A stretch of 64,000 nt of DNA from Raphanus sativus (lineage: Eukaryota > Streptophyta > Magnoliopsida > Brassicales > Brassicaceae): NCBI RefSeq assembly GCF_000801105.2, contig NC_079516.1:7440001-7504000 (forward strand), written 5' to 3'. The translations under genes were made by a program, and so were the position numbers. Position 1 is the first letter of the stretch. Each line of letters starts with the position of its first letter. This document shows, piece by piece, positions 37,115-50,089 of this stretch. The notes under the pieces are model-generated. The model was not told the DNA's origin. It searched no databases and saw nothing but the letters and a program-made list of their open reading frames with translations.

Positions 37115-37122
37115 TATTTATA
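37115..37122 (-). promoter_or_regulatory. Probable TATA box of GLTP3
   Basis: Minus strand TATAAATA, 95 nt above the ATG, which leaves a leader of about 60-65 nt. Confidence 0.6.
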
Positions 37123-37238
37123 ATTCCAGCTATTGAGTCTTTTCCTATATTTATTTTTCATTCCGGACTATTTGTTAAATGAATTTGAGATAACTAAGCT
37201 TAAAAATAAAAGGTGATTAAATTATATATATATATATA

Positions 37239-37980
37239 TTTTTTTTGTCCGCTGCCCAACTTCCTTAGATCAAGTGGTGGTTAGACGAGTCGGTTCTCCG
37301 AGAATTCCTTCCGTCTGACCGGATCTGATCTATGTGGGTAAAGATATAGCTTCTACTTCTTGCCTCTTTAGCTAAAGTATCTGTCCGTCCGTTTCGATTC
37401 CGAGAAATATGAGACACTTTCACATCCTCAAAGTCCTCCTGGAGACTCCAAAACACTTCGGTTTCTCTCGCGAATGCAGGCCATTCTCCCGGGTTTGTGA
37501 TCATGTCCACTAGGTCCGTACAATCTGTCTCGAACCTCATCGTGGTTATCCTCATGTCCCTAATACATGACGCTGCCCAGAGTAACCCTTCCATCTCAGC
37601 GTGTAAAGCTGAGAGGGTCCTACTGCATGCTCGTAAGCCAAAGAAATCAGAGCCCATATGATCCTTAAGATTCCACCCTAAGCCACTGACGCTGCCATTA
37701 GCGATCCATGAAACATCGATTTGGCAGGTAGGGATTCAGATTATCCAAGGGAGCACTGTTTCCACCTCCGCAGTAAGGGAGTCATCGAGTTCCTCCTCTG
37801 TTTCCTCTTTTTCGTTATCCTTCCTCCAACATTCTGCCTCAAGTGACGCATGTTGGTCATTGCCCTGTGGTCAGGCAGAGGTGGCTTGCCCACCTTGGCG
37901 TCAGGGGGGACTCCTCTTTGCTTCCTACAGTGACTCAGTGAGGTTTTTCCTTCCTTAATCTCCGTTATGATCCGGAAGTT
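37239..37980 (-). mobile_element. 5'-truncated LINE with RNase H domain
   Basis: Minus-strand frame from about 37657 to 37265 reads SALHAEMEGLLWAASCIRDM and TMRFETDCTDLVDMI. The E and D residues are those of the RNase H fold (RVT_3) at the C-terminus of plant L1-type LINEs. A T-run at 37239-37246 (poly-A on the minus strand) is the 3' end. Upstream frames with DVSWIANGSVSGLGW belong to the same protein but are shifted. Reverse transcriptase is missing, so it is a dead fragment. The 5' limit is approximate. Confidence 0.85.
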
Positions 37981-40759
37981 GACAAAAAAATAGTTTAATG
38001 AAGCTTAAACTATTACGAAAGAGTAAACAGAAGCCTTGTAGGATGATCCTACTAGGATCTTCAGAAGTCGAAACAATAGTGTAATAGATAAAAGTTTTAT
38101 CATTATTATTTTTAAATAGATATTTCATCAAAAAAATAGATTTCTATTTTGAAAACTATTTTAAGAATTCTCTAAATATTTTTAAACACATGTTTCAATA
38201 GCAATAATTAGATTTTATAACTTATAATTATATTATTTAATTAAAATATTCTATAATACTAATAAAATATTAATGATAACTGAGGAATAAAATAAATAAA
38301 ATAATAAATAAAAATTTATTTTAGAAATTAAAAAAATAGAATTTTGTTCATGTTTTTTCATCAGAATTTCAAAGGAAAAATATTTTTATTTATAAATTCA
38401 TTCTTCATGAAGAGTTTAGAAAAAAAGAATTGGAATTCATCTATCAATAATCTGATCAAAATTTCAAGGAGAAATTTACGAAATAGCTAAGTTTGGTAAG
38501 TTAATTAAGTGTTGATCAACGATTTTGAGATAACTTTTTTAACGCTGATTTATTATGATATTACAATTATTAGGAATATTACATAAACGATTCGACAACC
38601 GACAATACTAACTGTCTTATGAAGATCTACGCCTAACTGCATCATCTGAGCCGTCTTATAAAGATCCACGCCTGACCAGATTTACTTGCACCATGTTGAA
38701 GATCCCTTGTAATCATTCCTCCCATAATCTGCATAATTGCCTAATAAATCGTGCTCTCTCCGGGATTTGAAACCTGGATTTGAGATAACCTGCAATAAAT
38801 TGCATAGTCTGGGAGTCGAACCCCAGACCTGAGTGTAAAAGTCTTTAGACCTTAAACATAAGGTTACGGTGCTTCCACCGATTTTGACATAACTAGGGAA
38901 CTAATAATTGTGTTTTTTTCATCCGGTTATAATCCTCTCTCGTACAACTGGCAGAAAAGAGAAGAAGGTACGTCGACAAAATGATATACTGATGATGTTG
39001 ATAATTTAACACTTCACAATTAATTATCACACCACGTAATATTGTCACCAACACCACAATCTTGTTTATCACATAAATATGCATCCGATTTTTATACCTT
39101 ATCAATGAAATAAAATAGAATTCTAAATCTACAGACATCTCGTAAATATTAAACTTTACTCCAAACATATCCCCTAAATACTAACCCTAAACCTTAAATA
39201 TCACTCTTCCATCTAAATACTAAACCCTAAACCTTAATTACCAAACCCTAGACCCAAATATACCCTAAACGCAATTATCAAAATCTGAATATAGTATATA
39301 ATATTATGTAATATTAAACCCTTCATATTTGTAGTTACCCGGTAAACATGACTTATCACCAATAATATATTGTTACAGAATATAAACCCTTAAATCCTAA
39401 ACTCTAAACCCAAATCTCAAAATCTAATGTTGACCTCAACTTCATCCCCATTCCTTTAAATAATAGAATTTAGATTTATAAACTCGAATTGGTAATAATG
39501 AATATTCCACATAATCAAAAATTTGTACAACACTGGAAAATGAATTTTATATTACAATCAATCACACAAAATGACAGTGAAAATATATATCAAATTTGAA
39601 TACATGAAAAATTATTACATTTTTAAAGAATAGTATATAAATTCGTCACAAATAGTATGGTATCCTTACATAAATAGTTACACTAAAGAACATATACTAT
39701 ATTATTCATTTCACTGAATATAATATAGACGGCAAGTTCATCGTCTTCAATTCTTCTTTTTTAGACATGCTTATACATATTCACTTGGTTCACTATCATT
39801 ATTTTTACCACCGTATAGAGATCGTCTTCATCTCCTCTATTTTTTCCCGACTTGGCGACATTGTTACTGATCCACCGTCGTTATTCTTTATCATTGGATA
39901 TCTAAAGCATCATGGATCTAATCCTGATGCGATAATCTCAATCTCATTCGTAAGATTCTGTGAGAAAGAGAAAAATAAATGAAAGAGTTGGTGTGTCTGC
40001 TCACCTTTACATCTTCATTGTTTTTTTTCTGGATAACCGTGAGATTCGAAAGGTTTTTTAGGCTCAAAAATTAATTCTACGAGGTCCACGGCACTCTGCT
40101 TATTCTTGTTATTTAAGACAGTTCGGGTGGCCAAAGGAACTCGAATCCAGGAGCAGTACTCATAGCTGTGACACACCTTCATTGTTGCCTCTTTTTTACC
40201 ACAATTGGTCCTCCTTCTCTTAAGAAAAAATCAATTCAAAAACAAATCTTGGAAGAATAATTTCATCTTCTGCAAAGTTATCAAAATAAATTACATATGA
40301 AAAGGTGTGTGATTTTCAGAGGGCTACTAATTACTTTTCAGTATTATTATTATTAATTACATACGAGAAGGTCTGTGATGTAGGATTTTTGGTTAAACAT
40401 TAAATTATGATTTGTTTAAATTATATACATAGATGATGTAGGATTTTTGGTTACACATTAAATTATGATTTGTTTAATAGTTATACAGTGCAATTTTTCA
40501 AAATTCAATGCAGTATAAATTTTGAGGAACAAATTTTCTTCCTTCAACATAGACACCATTACATATTCTCAAAAAAAAAACATAGACACCAATACATTAT
40601 CAAGAGTTCCATTATCAAATAGTACAAGTATTCACATAGACACATACCTATACATATACCGACACTACACGTGTCAGCATGTTGTTTTGTGTGCAATGTA
40701 CATGGAGAAAGTGGGGCAGTTAAGGAGTTTGTGGGTCAAACGTCCTTTTTTGTCAACTG
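37981..40759. other. AT-rich gene-free block with a SINE-like segment
   Basis: No protein-coding gene is supported. A tRNA-like region on the minus strand (about 38880-38560) contains a GGGTTCGACTCC B-box match (about 38813-38824) and a second GTTTCAAATCCC, so it may be an old SINE. A 59-bp unit (GATGTAGGATTTTTGGTTA and following bases) is tandemly duplicated at about 40377-40480. AAACCCTAAACC telomere-like phrases occur around 39180-39420. Confidence 0.45.
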
Positions 40760-40772
40760 GTCAAACGTCCTA

Positions 40773-41650
40773 TTTTTTTTTTTGCCATCTTATTAATATA
40801 AAGGGCTAAAACCCAAAAAGATACATAAAATAATATTGGGTCTGAAACAGAACAGAACCCAAAACAACTAAGCAACTACACATGAGGCCCACGAAGCCAA
40901 CAGTTCAAAGCCCAAAAACGGAAAAGAAACCCAATCCCCACCGCACTCCAACTCTACGTGTTGATACACGAGACTGAACGAAGACACGTGGCAATCGAGA
41001 CGTCATCTTCTCCACCGCTTGAAACCGTCGCCGGAGCCGCTGCACATCGCTCCACCAAGTCATCGGAATCATAGTATTTGCGGACACACGAGCTAACACT
41101 GTCTTCACTCACATAAAGTCAACACGGGAACTTGACCACCGGTCACAACCGGGAACTCAAACGACCACCGAAAATCTCCACCAACAACAGTATTGGGGAG
41201 TAAAAGATTCAGTAGTTTCTACACCTCCTCCTCGTCTCTGGAGAGAATCAATCGATTTAGTATTGAGATCTCGTCGAAGACAACCATCACCACACACAAA
41301 TCGACACCAGACACCGTGTTACAGCTCGAGCACTCCCAAAGAAACCATGAAAGTCGGCGACCACCGAAGAAGGAACGGCACGGCCCCAGAGTCATATGCC
41401 GGTCATCCACCGAACAGAACAGAAGGTGTGATACCGGAACTTAGACGGCGACATGCAGCTCCGAGAAACCTCCACGCCGGAACGAAAACTAAGCAAGATT
41501 ATAAACATAAAACTATAAACGCAGGAGGCCGGATTGACGGTGACTAATAGCTAGGACCGCCGGCCGGAAAACGTGAAGAACAATCGGCGAAGACGAAAGT
41601 TTTAGAGAGAAGGAGGAAGTTTAAAATATAAATTTTCTTTACTCTTTTCT
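40773..41650 (-). mobile_element. Sadhu-like non-coding retroposon, 878 bp (element A)
   Basis: 13-bp target duplications GTCAAACGTCCTA flank it exactly (40760-40772 and 41651-41663). A T-run at its left end (40773-40783) is the poly-A tail of a minus-strand element. The interior is GC-richer than its surroundings, with many CACC/CCGGAG motifs and broken open frames on both strands, and has no reverse transcriptase. Size, tail and target duplication fit the Sadhu class of Brassicaceae retroposons; family assignment is from memory. Element B at 57308 looks related. Confidence 0.8.
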
Positions 41651-41663
41651 GTCAAACGTCCTA

Positions 41664-44110
41664 ATTAGACATAACTAATCATTTTATTTAGTTTTCTTAG
41701 ATTATCTTGATTTGGTTAAGTTCTTAATCGAGCTGCTAGTTAGCATGTTACTTACTTTACCTTCCACTTATTGTAAGTTTAAACCTAATTGATTTCTTTT
41801 TTGAATTGGGCTAAAGGGTATTGATATAACAAATAAAGCTTTACTCACCACATATATAAAAGACAAAATCTAGATAAGAAGTAAAACCATAAATAGCTCA
41901 AGAATGTATTGACAAAAGGAAAGAGAGAACATGGATGTCGTCGTCTGGTTATCAAAAAGATAATAGCATAAGTTGAACGGTTTTCATTGCTAAATATTGG
42001 ATTAATTGACGCTGTCTAGAATCTATCGAGCATGCTGGTTGGTGAGGCACTCCACTATTAGTGGGACGAATATTTTTGCGTTTGCATTATATTTAATTTA
42101 TACAATATATAATACATAGTACATTTTTCTAATTTAAGTATATGGTTTGCATGATTTCAACTCATTCTCATCACATCCCGATTCAAGAATGACCAACTAA
42201 TAATCCTTTGACATGGTTAAGCCAAGCACGCCGTTTATGAAGTTTAATCTATTAGTCAACAGATAATTTAACCATTTAGTGTTATATACAATTATTATTT
42301 GTGGTGTATAAGAGTACTATTTTAAGTCTTTTTCAGGTAATCTTATATATTATAAAGCGTACCAATTACAAAGTCCTCCGAATATGGTCTACTTTTGTTC
42401 TATAGGTCTACTTTTGTTCCTATCCAGAATCCAGACAGTAGGGTGTCTAATCACGATGTAGATTCTAAAAATAGAATAATTTTATAATGATCTTGTTATT
42501 TTGTCGTACTTAGCGATGATAACTAATACGTTATAAATTAATCGACATGTTAAGGGCATCGATATCCCAACTTTACACTGCCATAATCCAACTTTTAAAT
42601 TATGCCCTTCAATGTTTTATCCAAAATTACAAACATTAATATAAAAATAATCAAGCTTTCATAAAACAATCAAATCACATCAATTTTTTTTATTAAAAAT
42701 AGTAAATAAACTAAAAATATAATGAAATTTTTCTTGCAAAATCATTTAGTAATTTAATAAATCTTTAATCACATCAGTCTTAATTAATCTATTTAACATC
42801 ATGTGTAACATAGTAAATCACAAATAAATATATATCAGTTTTAACCTCAGTAACGGTTTTAGCTATGACAATCGATATTAGAATAGTTAGGAATACACAT
42901 TAAACAATTGATGTGTTTGATAAAAATCTTCCATCTTTTAACAAAAAAAAATACTTTATTAGGCTTTGTAATTTTTTATATTGATTCTCATAAAACATTT
43001 AGTCTTATAAACATATTACCATCTATTATTTCTTAATGCATATCATTTTGGAGTTTTGAAGTTTAAATATTATGATTTCAAATTATTATAACTAAAATAT
43101 TAGTATTATATTAAGCAAAAATTTTTTATCAATTTTTTATTTATAAACATTAATAAGAAAAATTTGAAATATGCTCTTTTAAATCGGATGCCCCAATCGA
43201 TTGCTTGGGTGGCTTCCCCTTTGGGCCGGCCCTGTACCATATGTAACTATTTTTCATGGATTTAGTTTTTAAAAGTTTGTGTTTCATTTAGTAGTTGACA
43301 AAGTGGCAAATCTTCTAAAATGGAGCAAGACAAGTGAAAATCTTAAAACTCGGTGTACATGCATAACTATGCGCATAGTTCTGTATTAGTGCTGATTCTA
43401 TGTTTTGTTCGGTGATATAAGAGGATGTATGAAGTTTAGTATTTGAAGTGAATCATTTTTTACTTATTTTTTTGATAATTCTAGGTAAATTAATTTAGAA
43501 ATTTAGTATGATAATGTTTTATTTTATCAGAAAGAGTAATTTACTATGATTTTAGTTAAGAAATACTGGAGAATTGGTGAAATAACTTAAAACGAAAATG
43601 AAAATTAAGAAACTAACCAAGTAACCATTGCCTAGAGAGATAAAGAAAAAAGAAGAAAGATGGAAGAGAGAGAAGAAAAAGGATGGCTAGTTTCTTAATT
43701 TTAATTAATTTATTTTTTGGTTATTTGGCCAAATTTCAAATTCTAAATCCCATCTAAATTCATAAATTTAGATTCTCTCAGTAAGAACACCACATGAATT
43801 ATAAATGAAAAATAGAACAAAAACATATTCTTTGTCCTCTTAACATAAAACCGACCTAAATTAGTCTTTTTAGTATAATATTTTCTAAAACACCAATCTA
43901 ACCTCAATTCTTTTATAATCTATTATTTAAAATATTTTTTTTAAATAATGGCCATATATTTATATATATTGTAAAATAAAAATTTAATAACAGTGGTTTT
44001 AAAATGTTTTAAAAATCATATTAGAATAACAACTGGTTTGTCATTTTAACAAAAATTATTTTAAACTTTTCATTGATAAAAATCATTATTTGTTTGTGTT
44101 TTATATTTAC
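41664..44110. other. AT-rich intergenic sequence
   Basis: No gene seen. At 43200-43232 GGTGGCTTCCCCTTTGGGCC followed by GGCCCTG resembles one end of a hAT element, but I could not find its partner. Confidence 0.45.
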
Positions 44111-44113
44111 TTA

Positions 44114-44417
44114 GAGCATTCATATTGATAGTCTTTCAAAATATTTTCTCACAAAAAGGTAATCATAAAATAGTAGAAAAGTTTGAAAAAGATAAAAAGT
44201 TGAGAAATTCTATCACAATAGTTTCTCATTTGAAAATCAATAAATATAATAGGAGACTCATATGCCACTTTTACTTTTATGTTTGATAGATTTATTTTTT
44301 CCCCATAATATTTTAGTCACATAATAAAGTGTTTTATATTTTGACCAAAAAATCTTTTATATATTAATATTTAAATACTGAGAACTCATTTACATAAATT
44401 CATTAATGTTGATGCTC
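44114..44417. mobile_element. Tourist-like (PIF/Harbinger) MITE, 304 bp
   Basis: Ends GAGCATTCATATTGATA and TTAATGTTGATGCTC form an inverted repeat, flanked by TTA on both sides (44111-44113 and 44418-44420). This is the TSD and terminal pattern of Tourist MITEs. AT-rich and non-coding. Confidence 0.82.
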
Positions 44418-44979
44418 TTAGAGTGAAGCCATAGGCCTGATTGCCGTTAGAACTTCATGGTTTTAAAATACTACAAAGTTTTTAAAATCTATTTTTACTG
44501 CTTTTACAACATTTATCTTTCATATATCGTAATTTCTAATCCAAGTAAACATGATTTTTACAACTTCTTTTCCTTTTTTCTAAACTATTTATTTTTTTCA
44601 TCCCACAATAATTATATAGTCTTTATTTAAATATATATATATATATTTATTTATCATAAATATTTTTAGTGAATAAATTATAATTTAGGATTCTTATTAT
44701 CCTAATATCCCTATTTCATTTTCTTCGATGTCACATATTTTTTCCAGTATTCATATAGTTTTACATTATTAAATTAAATATTAAATAATAATCACCTATT
44801 TTACCTTTTAAACTACCAAATAAATTTTCTTTTTAAATACAGTCAAAGTTTGTAAATCCAAAATATCTACGTCTAAAAATTTAAAATCACAGTTAAAGAG
44901 AAAATCTTTATCAATCAAACTTTATGTCTACTAGCTAAGTCTAAATCAACTTCCATTTGATGGAGTTGGTGATTATCAT

Positions 44980-45195
44980 CAGGGCCGGTCTTTGGGCCAA
45001 ACCAAGAAAACAGAAACTTCCGGGTGCATAATTATAGTAGAATTTCGGCCACAAAATTTCAAAATTTCCTTTAGTCTAGTGGTATAATCTGAAGGCTACA
45101 GACTCTCATAGGCCAGCCTGGGTTCGAACCTTGTAAAAGAGGCCAGTTTGTTTTAAAACTTGCTCCTGGTCTTGGATTTTCTAGGACCGGCTGTG
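44980..45195. mobile_element. hAT-type MITE, 216 bp, carrying tRNA-like boxes
   Basis: Termini CAGGGCCGGTC and GACCGGCTGTG are near-perfect inverted repeats, with perfect 8-bp target duplications ATTATCAT (44972-44979 and 45196-45203). The middle contains TAGTCTAGTGG (45072-45082) and GGTTCGAACC (45121-45130), which match Pol III A and B boxes at tRNA spacing. It may therefore hold a nested SINE or tRNA-derived fragment. Confidence 0.9.
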
Positions 45196-45523
45196 ATTAT
45201 CATACTCTCAAATTTGTTAGCCTGTGCTTCGGTTTGTCTTGGTCTTTCTTCGGGATTTCAAGATACATAGTGATGCATTTCCACATGATTATCTTTAAAT
45301 CCTAAGGTCATGGGTGCACTGGTTATTTTTGCTTCCATTTAAGCATTGGACCAATTGGATAAATTAACCAATTTGTAAAACCTTATCTTTCAGAAATGTA
45401 CAAATAACTATCCAACCCTGAAAAGAAAAGACTATCAGATTTTTTTATAACAACAAAAAGAGAGAGTATGCTAGAGGTGGTCGAAAACAAAGGGAGATCA
45501 TTATCAGAGGTATAATAAAGTAA

Positions 45524-45758
45524 CTATTAGATTTTGATCCTCGCTATACGCAGATATTTTTTTTATATTGACACTTTAAATTTTTATATTAATGATCTTT
45601 TAATAAACTTTGATGTAAAATTTAGGTTTTTGGCAAATCATATTATTTATAGGAATCTTAAACTATAGTTGGTATCCTTCAATTAAATGTCAAAAAATTG
45701 CAAAATTATCAAATTTAAAAACGAATTTTCTGCGCGTAGCGCGGAAGACGACCTAGTT
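45524..45758. mobile_element. Short Helitron-like segment with 3'-type ends at both sides
   Basis: The right end has a perfect-type stem CGCGCGTAGCGCGG followed by GACGACCTAG and a T, the Helitron 3' signature. The left end reads TTAGATTTTGATCCTCGCTA, a decayed reverse complement of the same kind of terminus. The inside is AT-rich and non-coding. No 5' TC terminus is evident. Confidence 0.6.
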
Positions 45759-45971
45759 AGTATAGTTTGACATTATATTTCAAAAACACATGCACGGCAA
45801 AATTTTCGACAATACAAAGTTTAGGTCATAACTGCATAAGATTAACGTGAAATATATTTAGTGCATGATAGCATGTAACGATTTGTTTTTAGTTTTCATT
45901 ACTAATACAGATTTTAATTTAATTCTACCAGATTGTAAACAATTTAAAACTTAGATTTAGAATTTAATATG

Positions 45972-46020
<49 letters not shown>

Positions 46021-47385
46021 CATATATTTTAAATTAATATAACAATTACATATTTTCTTATAAAATAAATCATAAATAGAATTTTCCACCTGATATAGCA
46101 AAATTCACTTGTTTAGCTTCTTATGTGTTTCAGTCATATATAATATTATATAAGTACACAATAGACTGAAAATTTCCGGCAGTCAAGTTTTAGTTTATAA
46201 CTTTTTTTTTTTTGCTAAATTTGATTTGAGAGTTTTAGTTTATAACTTCATAAGACTGAAGTGAAATATGTTTAGTCCAGGATAACGGATAATACAATGC
46301 TACATAAATTTGTCTAAATATGTGGATGTCACATTTTCATAATTTTTATAACTGTTAATAGCTAAGTTTTATATAGTCAGTTTTATTTTTGGGCAGAATT
46401 TTGGGAGAATGTTTATAAAATGTGATAATGCATATAACTTAACTATACTACAGAAAATCAATTATGAAAGTTGTTACCAAAGCATATCCACATTTTAATT
46501 AAATTTTTTGGGTAGTATACGTTTTTCTAAATATGCATGTCAGATAGTAAATCACAAATTAAATATTGAACGTCACAAACGATTAATGGTGAACTGGTGA
46601 TTGTTATTGGTTTAGTTCCACGACAGGAATTGTCTTGGTTTGGCATGTAATCAGTTATATTTAGTATTAATAAAATTTTGAAATAGGCTTAAAAGTTAAA
46701 TATTACACTTGGCTAGCAGATTAAGCGTAGGAATATAACACTAAATTAATATATTATTATGTGGTTTTCTAAATGTTTGGATAATTGATGAATATTCCCT
46801 GCTGGTTAATTTTTATTATTATATTAGGAGTATAATGATTAAACAGGATATATAATGTAACATAATTATAAGGGATTTTAATTTTCCTAGTGAGATGTGT
46901 ACAGTGTATATGCCCAAACTTTAATAACAACATGGTTTTAAGTAGTTAAACAATAGGACTTTATTTTAATAGAGTAGATTCGTTATTTGAGTCATGGTGA
47001 AAATGGTCGCTTTGGGTCTTTCAGGTGTGAACTAGACCATTTAGCTGTGGGAAATAATGATGAATCTAAGCTACGTTGTATTTGCGAGAAAAGGACATCA
47101 TATATACTATCCTAACGAGAAAAGGACATCATAATAACCTATCATTTAAGAAGGGAGACAACTATAGAAATAAGATAAGTTAGAAAGAAGTTCGAATATA
47201 GAAAATATTTTACTTTTACGAATATTGCCAGATATATACCACAAGCTTCCATGCCGCTTCTAATTTTATATATGTGAATACTCAAAGATTCTTTACATTT
47301 AATTCTTGTTTTTCTTTAATCTTTGGACGGTTTACCAACATTTAAGAATATTATAGTTTTTTTTTGTAGTTAGTTATATACTTAT
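45759..47385. other. AT-rich intergenic sequence
   Basis: No gene. It includes an AT dinucleotide microsatellite at about 45974-46016. Confidence 0.5.
45974..46016. repeat. AT dinucleotide microsatellite
   Basis: About 20 AT units. Confidence 0.95.
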
Positions 47386-48264
47386 TAGGCCTGAACATCC
47401 GGGTCTTTGGATCGGATTCGGGTCGGGTCCTATCGGGTTTGGGTCGGGTCCTATCGGGTCCGTGTCCTTTGGGTCCTAGAAATTTAGATCTATATAGGTA
47501 CCTAAAAATTTTCGGGTCGGTTCCGGATCAGGTTTTGTCGGGTCCGGGTCGGGTCCTATCGGGTCCGGATCCTTCGGGTCCTAGAAATTTAGACCATATA
47601 AGTACCTAAAATTTTTCCGGTCGGTTCCAGATCGGGTCTTGTCGGGTCCGGGTCGGTTTGGGTCTATAATTTTAATACCTATAAAATAGTAAAATATCCA
47701 TAATTTTTTGGGTCCATATCGGGTCTGATTCGGGTTCGGGTATTTAAGCTCTTAAAAATCTATGACATACTCAAATTCATTCAAATTAATTAATATTTGT
47801 CATATATATCTAAATATTTACAAAATAACTTAAAATTAAACTATTAATAATTAACATAAAACAATTTTGAACTCTAAATTTTATATTTTAAAACTTCATA
47901 TTACTTTGAAATGTTACAAAATAATAATAAATATCGTTAATAAAAGATATTTCAACTAAATAAAAAATAATATATACAAAACAGAACACAAAAATCATAG
48001 TTTTAAATATACATGTTTTTAAGTCAGGTACAAATCGGTTTTTATCGGGTCGGGTCTATTTGGGCCGGTTCTTTTTGGGTCCGTGTTTATTCGGATCGGT
48101 TCTCTTCGGATCCGGGTCTATTTGGGTAAAAGAAATTTAGACCCGAAAGATACTTGTAAACTTTCGGGTCGGGTTCGGGTCGGGTTCGGGTCGGGTTCGG
48201 GTCGGATATTTTTAGACCGGTTCCAGATCGGATCTTCGGGTCCAGGTTAAAATGTCCAGGCCTA
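47386..48264. mobile_element. hAT-like element filled with CGGGTC arrays, 879 bp
   Basis: Ends TAGGCCTGAACAT and ATGTCCAGGCCTA are inverted repeats (12 of 13). The flanking 8-mers are ATACTTAT (47378-47385) and ATACTTAC (48265-48272), matching at 7 of 8. Both shoulders (about 47398-47760 and 48035-48250) consist of imperfect tandem GGGTC/CGGGTTCGGGTCGG units, separated by an AT-rich middle. Non-coding. Confidence 0.8.
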
Positions 48265-48272
48265 ATACTTAC

Positions 48273-49941
48273 TTATATGTAGAGATGGCAAAAAGGATTA
48301 CATGTCCTGTTCCGTCCTGTTGTGCAGCGATTATCAGTTCGAACGGGTCTATGGGTGTCGTCCATTTGGTACCACTGTCCGGTTAGGGCATGGCCAGTCC
48401 CGCCCTGTAATTAACATAGGCTTTTGTGTACCGGCCCGTTGAACACAATATAACTTTTTTTTTCTGATCAATATAACTTTATTCCCTGCAAAAACAAGTC
48501 ACAACATCAGTAATTCTTCATAGCAGGTGATTTCATTCAAACTATGCTCATCTTGTCCTAAATAGAAGTGAAATTTTGCAGCAAAAATATATACATAAGC
48601 TGAGTTTGGAACCATATACCTTCAAGGTTTTTGAATTCCATGATTTTCTCTATCAGGTTGAGCAATGATTTCCTATAAAAGTAATCAAAATAATGCAAGT
48701 TACTCGACAGCTCCGTCCTTTGGTGAGCACCGAAGCTAGCAATCACCACAAAATATAGTCAAAACGTAAGGGTCGTGTCCCCAAAACTCATACTTAAACC
48801 TCAACAACACTCCATTGAATCCAAAACCTCATTTATTCCATTAGATCCACTGTTTTACATAAGCTTAGATTTAGCAAAAACGAAAAACACGAAGAAATAG
48901 TCTTTGAATTCATAATAACTTAAAGAAAACCATCCCAAAAAGTGACACCACCAGATTTATACTCCTCGACCACCTTGTTCATACCTACAAAAGAAAGGGA
49001 CAAGTATTGAGATTATTCAGTGAAGGTAAGTTCTAGGAACGTACTAACTCATATCAAGACAAGCAAACATTCAACACAGTCACAGACTAAGGACTAACAT
49101 GCGACAAACAACAATCAATCTAGACCTTTAGGACCTACCGCATGTCCCCGGGGAGAGCCATTACGAACCCCCTTCACTGCGAGTTCCTACGGGCGCCCCA
49201 ACCCGGCTATGATCCGTAGCATCCTATGTGATTATCCGGTTGGCTAAATCAGGTTCCTGACCGTTTTCCGGTCCCATAATCACTTATGCCTAGATTCGGC
49301 ATGACTCGATTCTACATGCACCACATTTCCCGTCCACATATCCCCACACGACCACACCCTTTCTCGGTGTGACAACCATATCCAATCTAGAGAACTTTTT
49401 TTGTCAACAATTCAAAGAATTTTATATTTAGTTTTTTTTTATTGTGATTAAATAAACAAATACAATAGTTTTTCTCGTTACTATGTGTTTACTAGTTAAC
49501 TGCCAGTTGGAGTAATCAAGTTAAAATATGTTTCCTCTATTTTAAATAGAAAATATATATACTTTCCCTCATGTTTTGGTATGTGAAAGATACACTTTTT
49601 ACATCAATTAAAAAAGCTTTTCTGTTATTTATTCTGAAGTTTTACGGATCACATGAACATGATCGATACAATAGTGACATCATACAAATATCTTAAAAAG
49701 CGAATCATCTGGCAAACCAATTTCTACCAGATTTTGCCTCTCGTCTCATTGTGTTTCTCCTTTTGTGGCAACTAATTTGTTCAGATCTTAATTAGCGGTT
49801 CTCCTTGTTGTGCCGATCCTTTTTTTTTTGACAACATCAAAAATAACTATGATCTATGCTCAGTTGATTCTTGTGCCAATCCCTATATTAACTAGATTAG
49901 TGGTCCTTTGAATTGTTGCATTTCAATTCTTCTGCTTCTTA
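48273..49941. other. Gene-free region with an unassigned GC-rich island
   Basis: 48283-48460 looks like another decayed transposon edge (AGAGATGGCAAAAAGG, CGGGTCTATGGG). About 49110-49385 is much richer in C and G than its surroundings (for example ACCGCATGTCCCCGGGGAGA) and contains no long open frame. It may be an LTR piece, but I cannot assign it. Confidence 0.4.
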
Positions 49942-50089
49942 TCTAATCTATTAAAGCAGAATCTCTCATAGGATTCTTCCCATACTTTTCTAATTTATTT
50001 ACAATGGCATATCATTCCTATATTTATGGCTAACTAATTTTTTAACTATTTTAAAGATATTTATGGATACTATCTAATAATAATCATTA

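Noticed and set aside
39180..39420. Interstitial telomeric repeat
   Set aside because: AAACCCTAA-like phrases are scattered and imperfect, not a tandem array.
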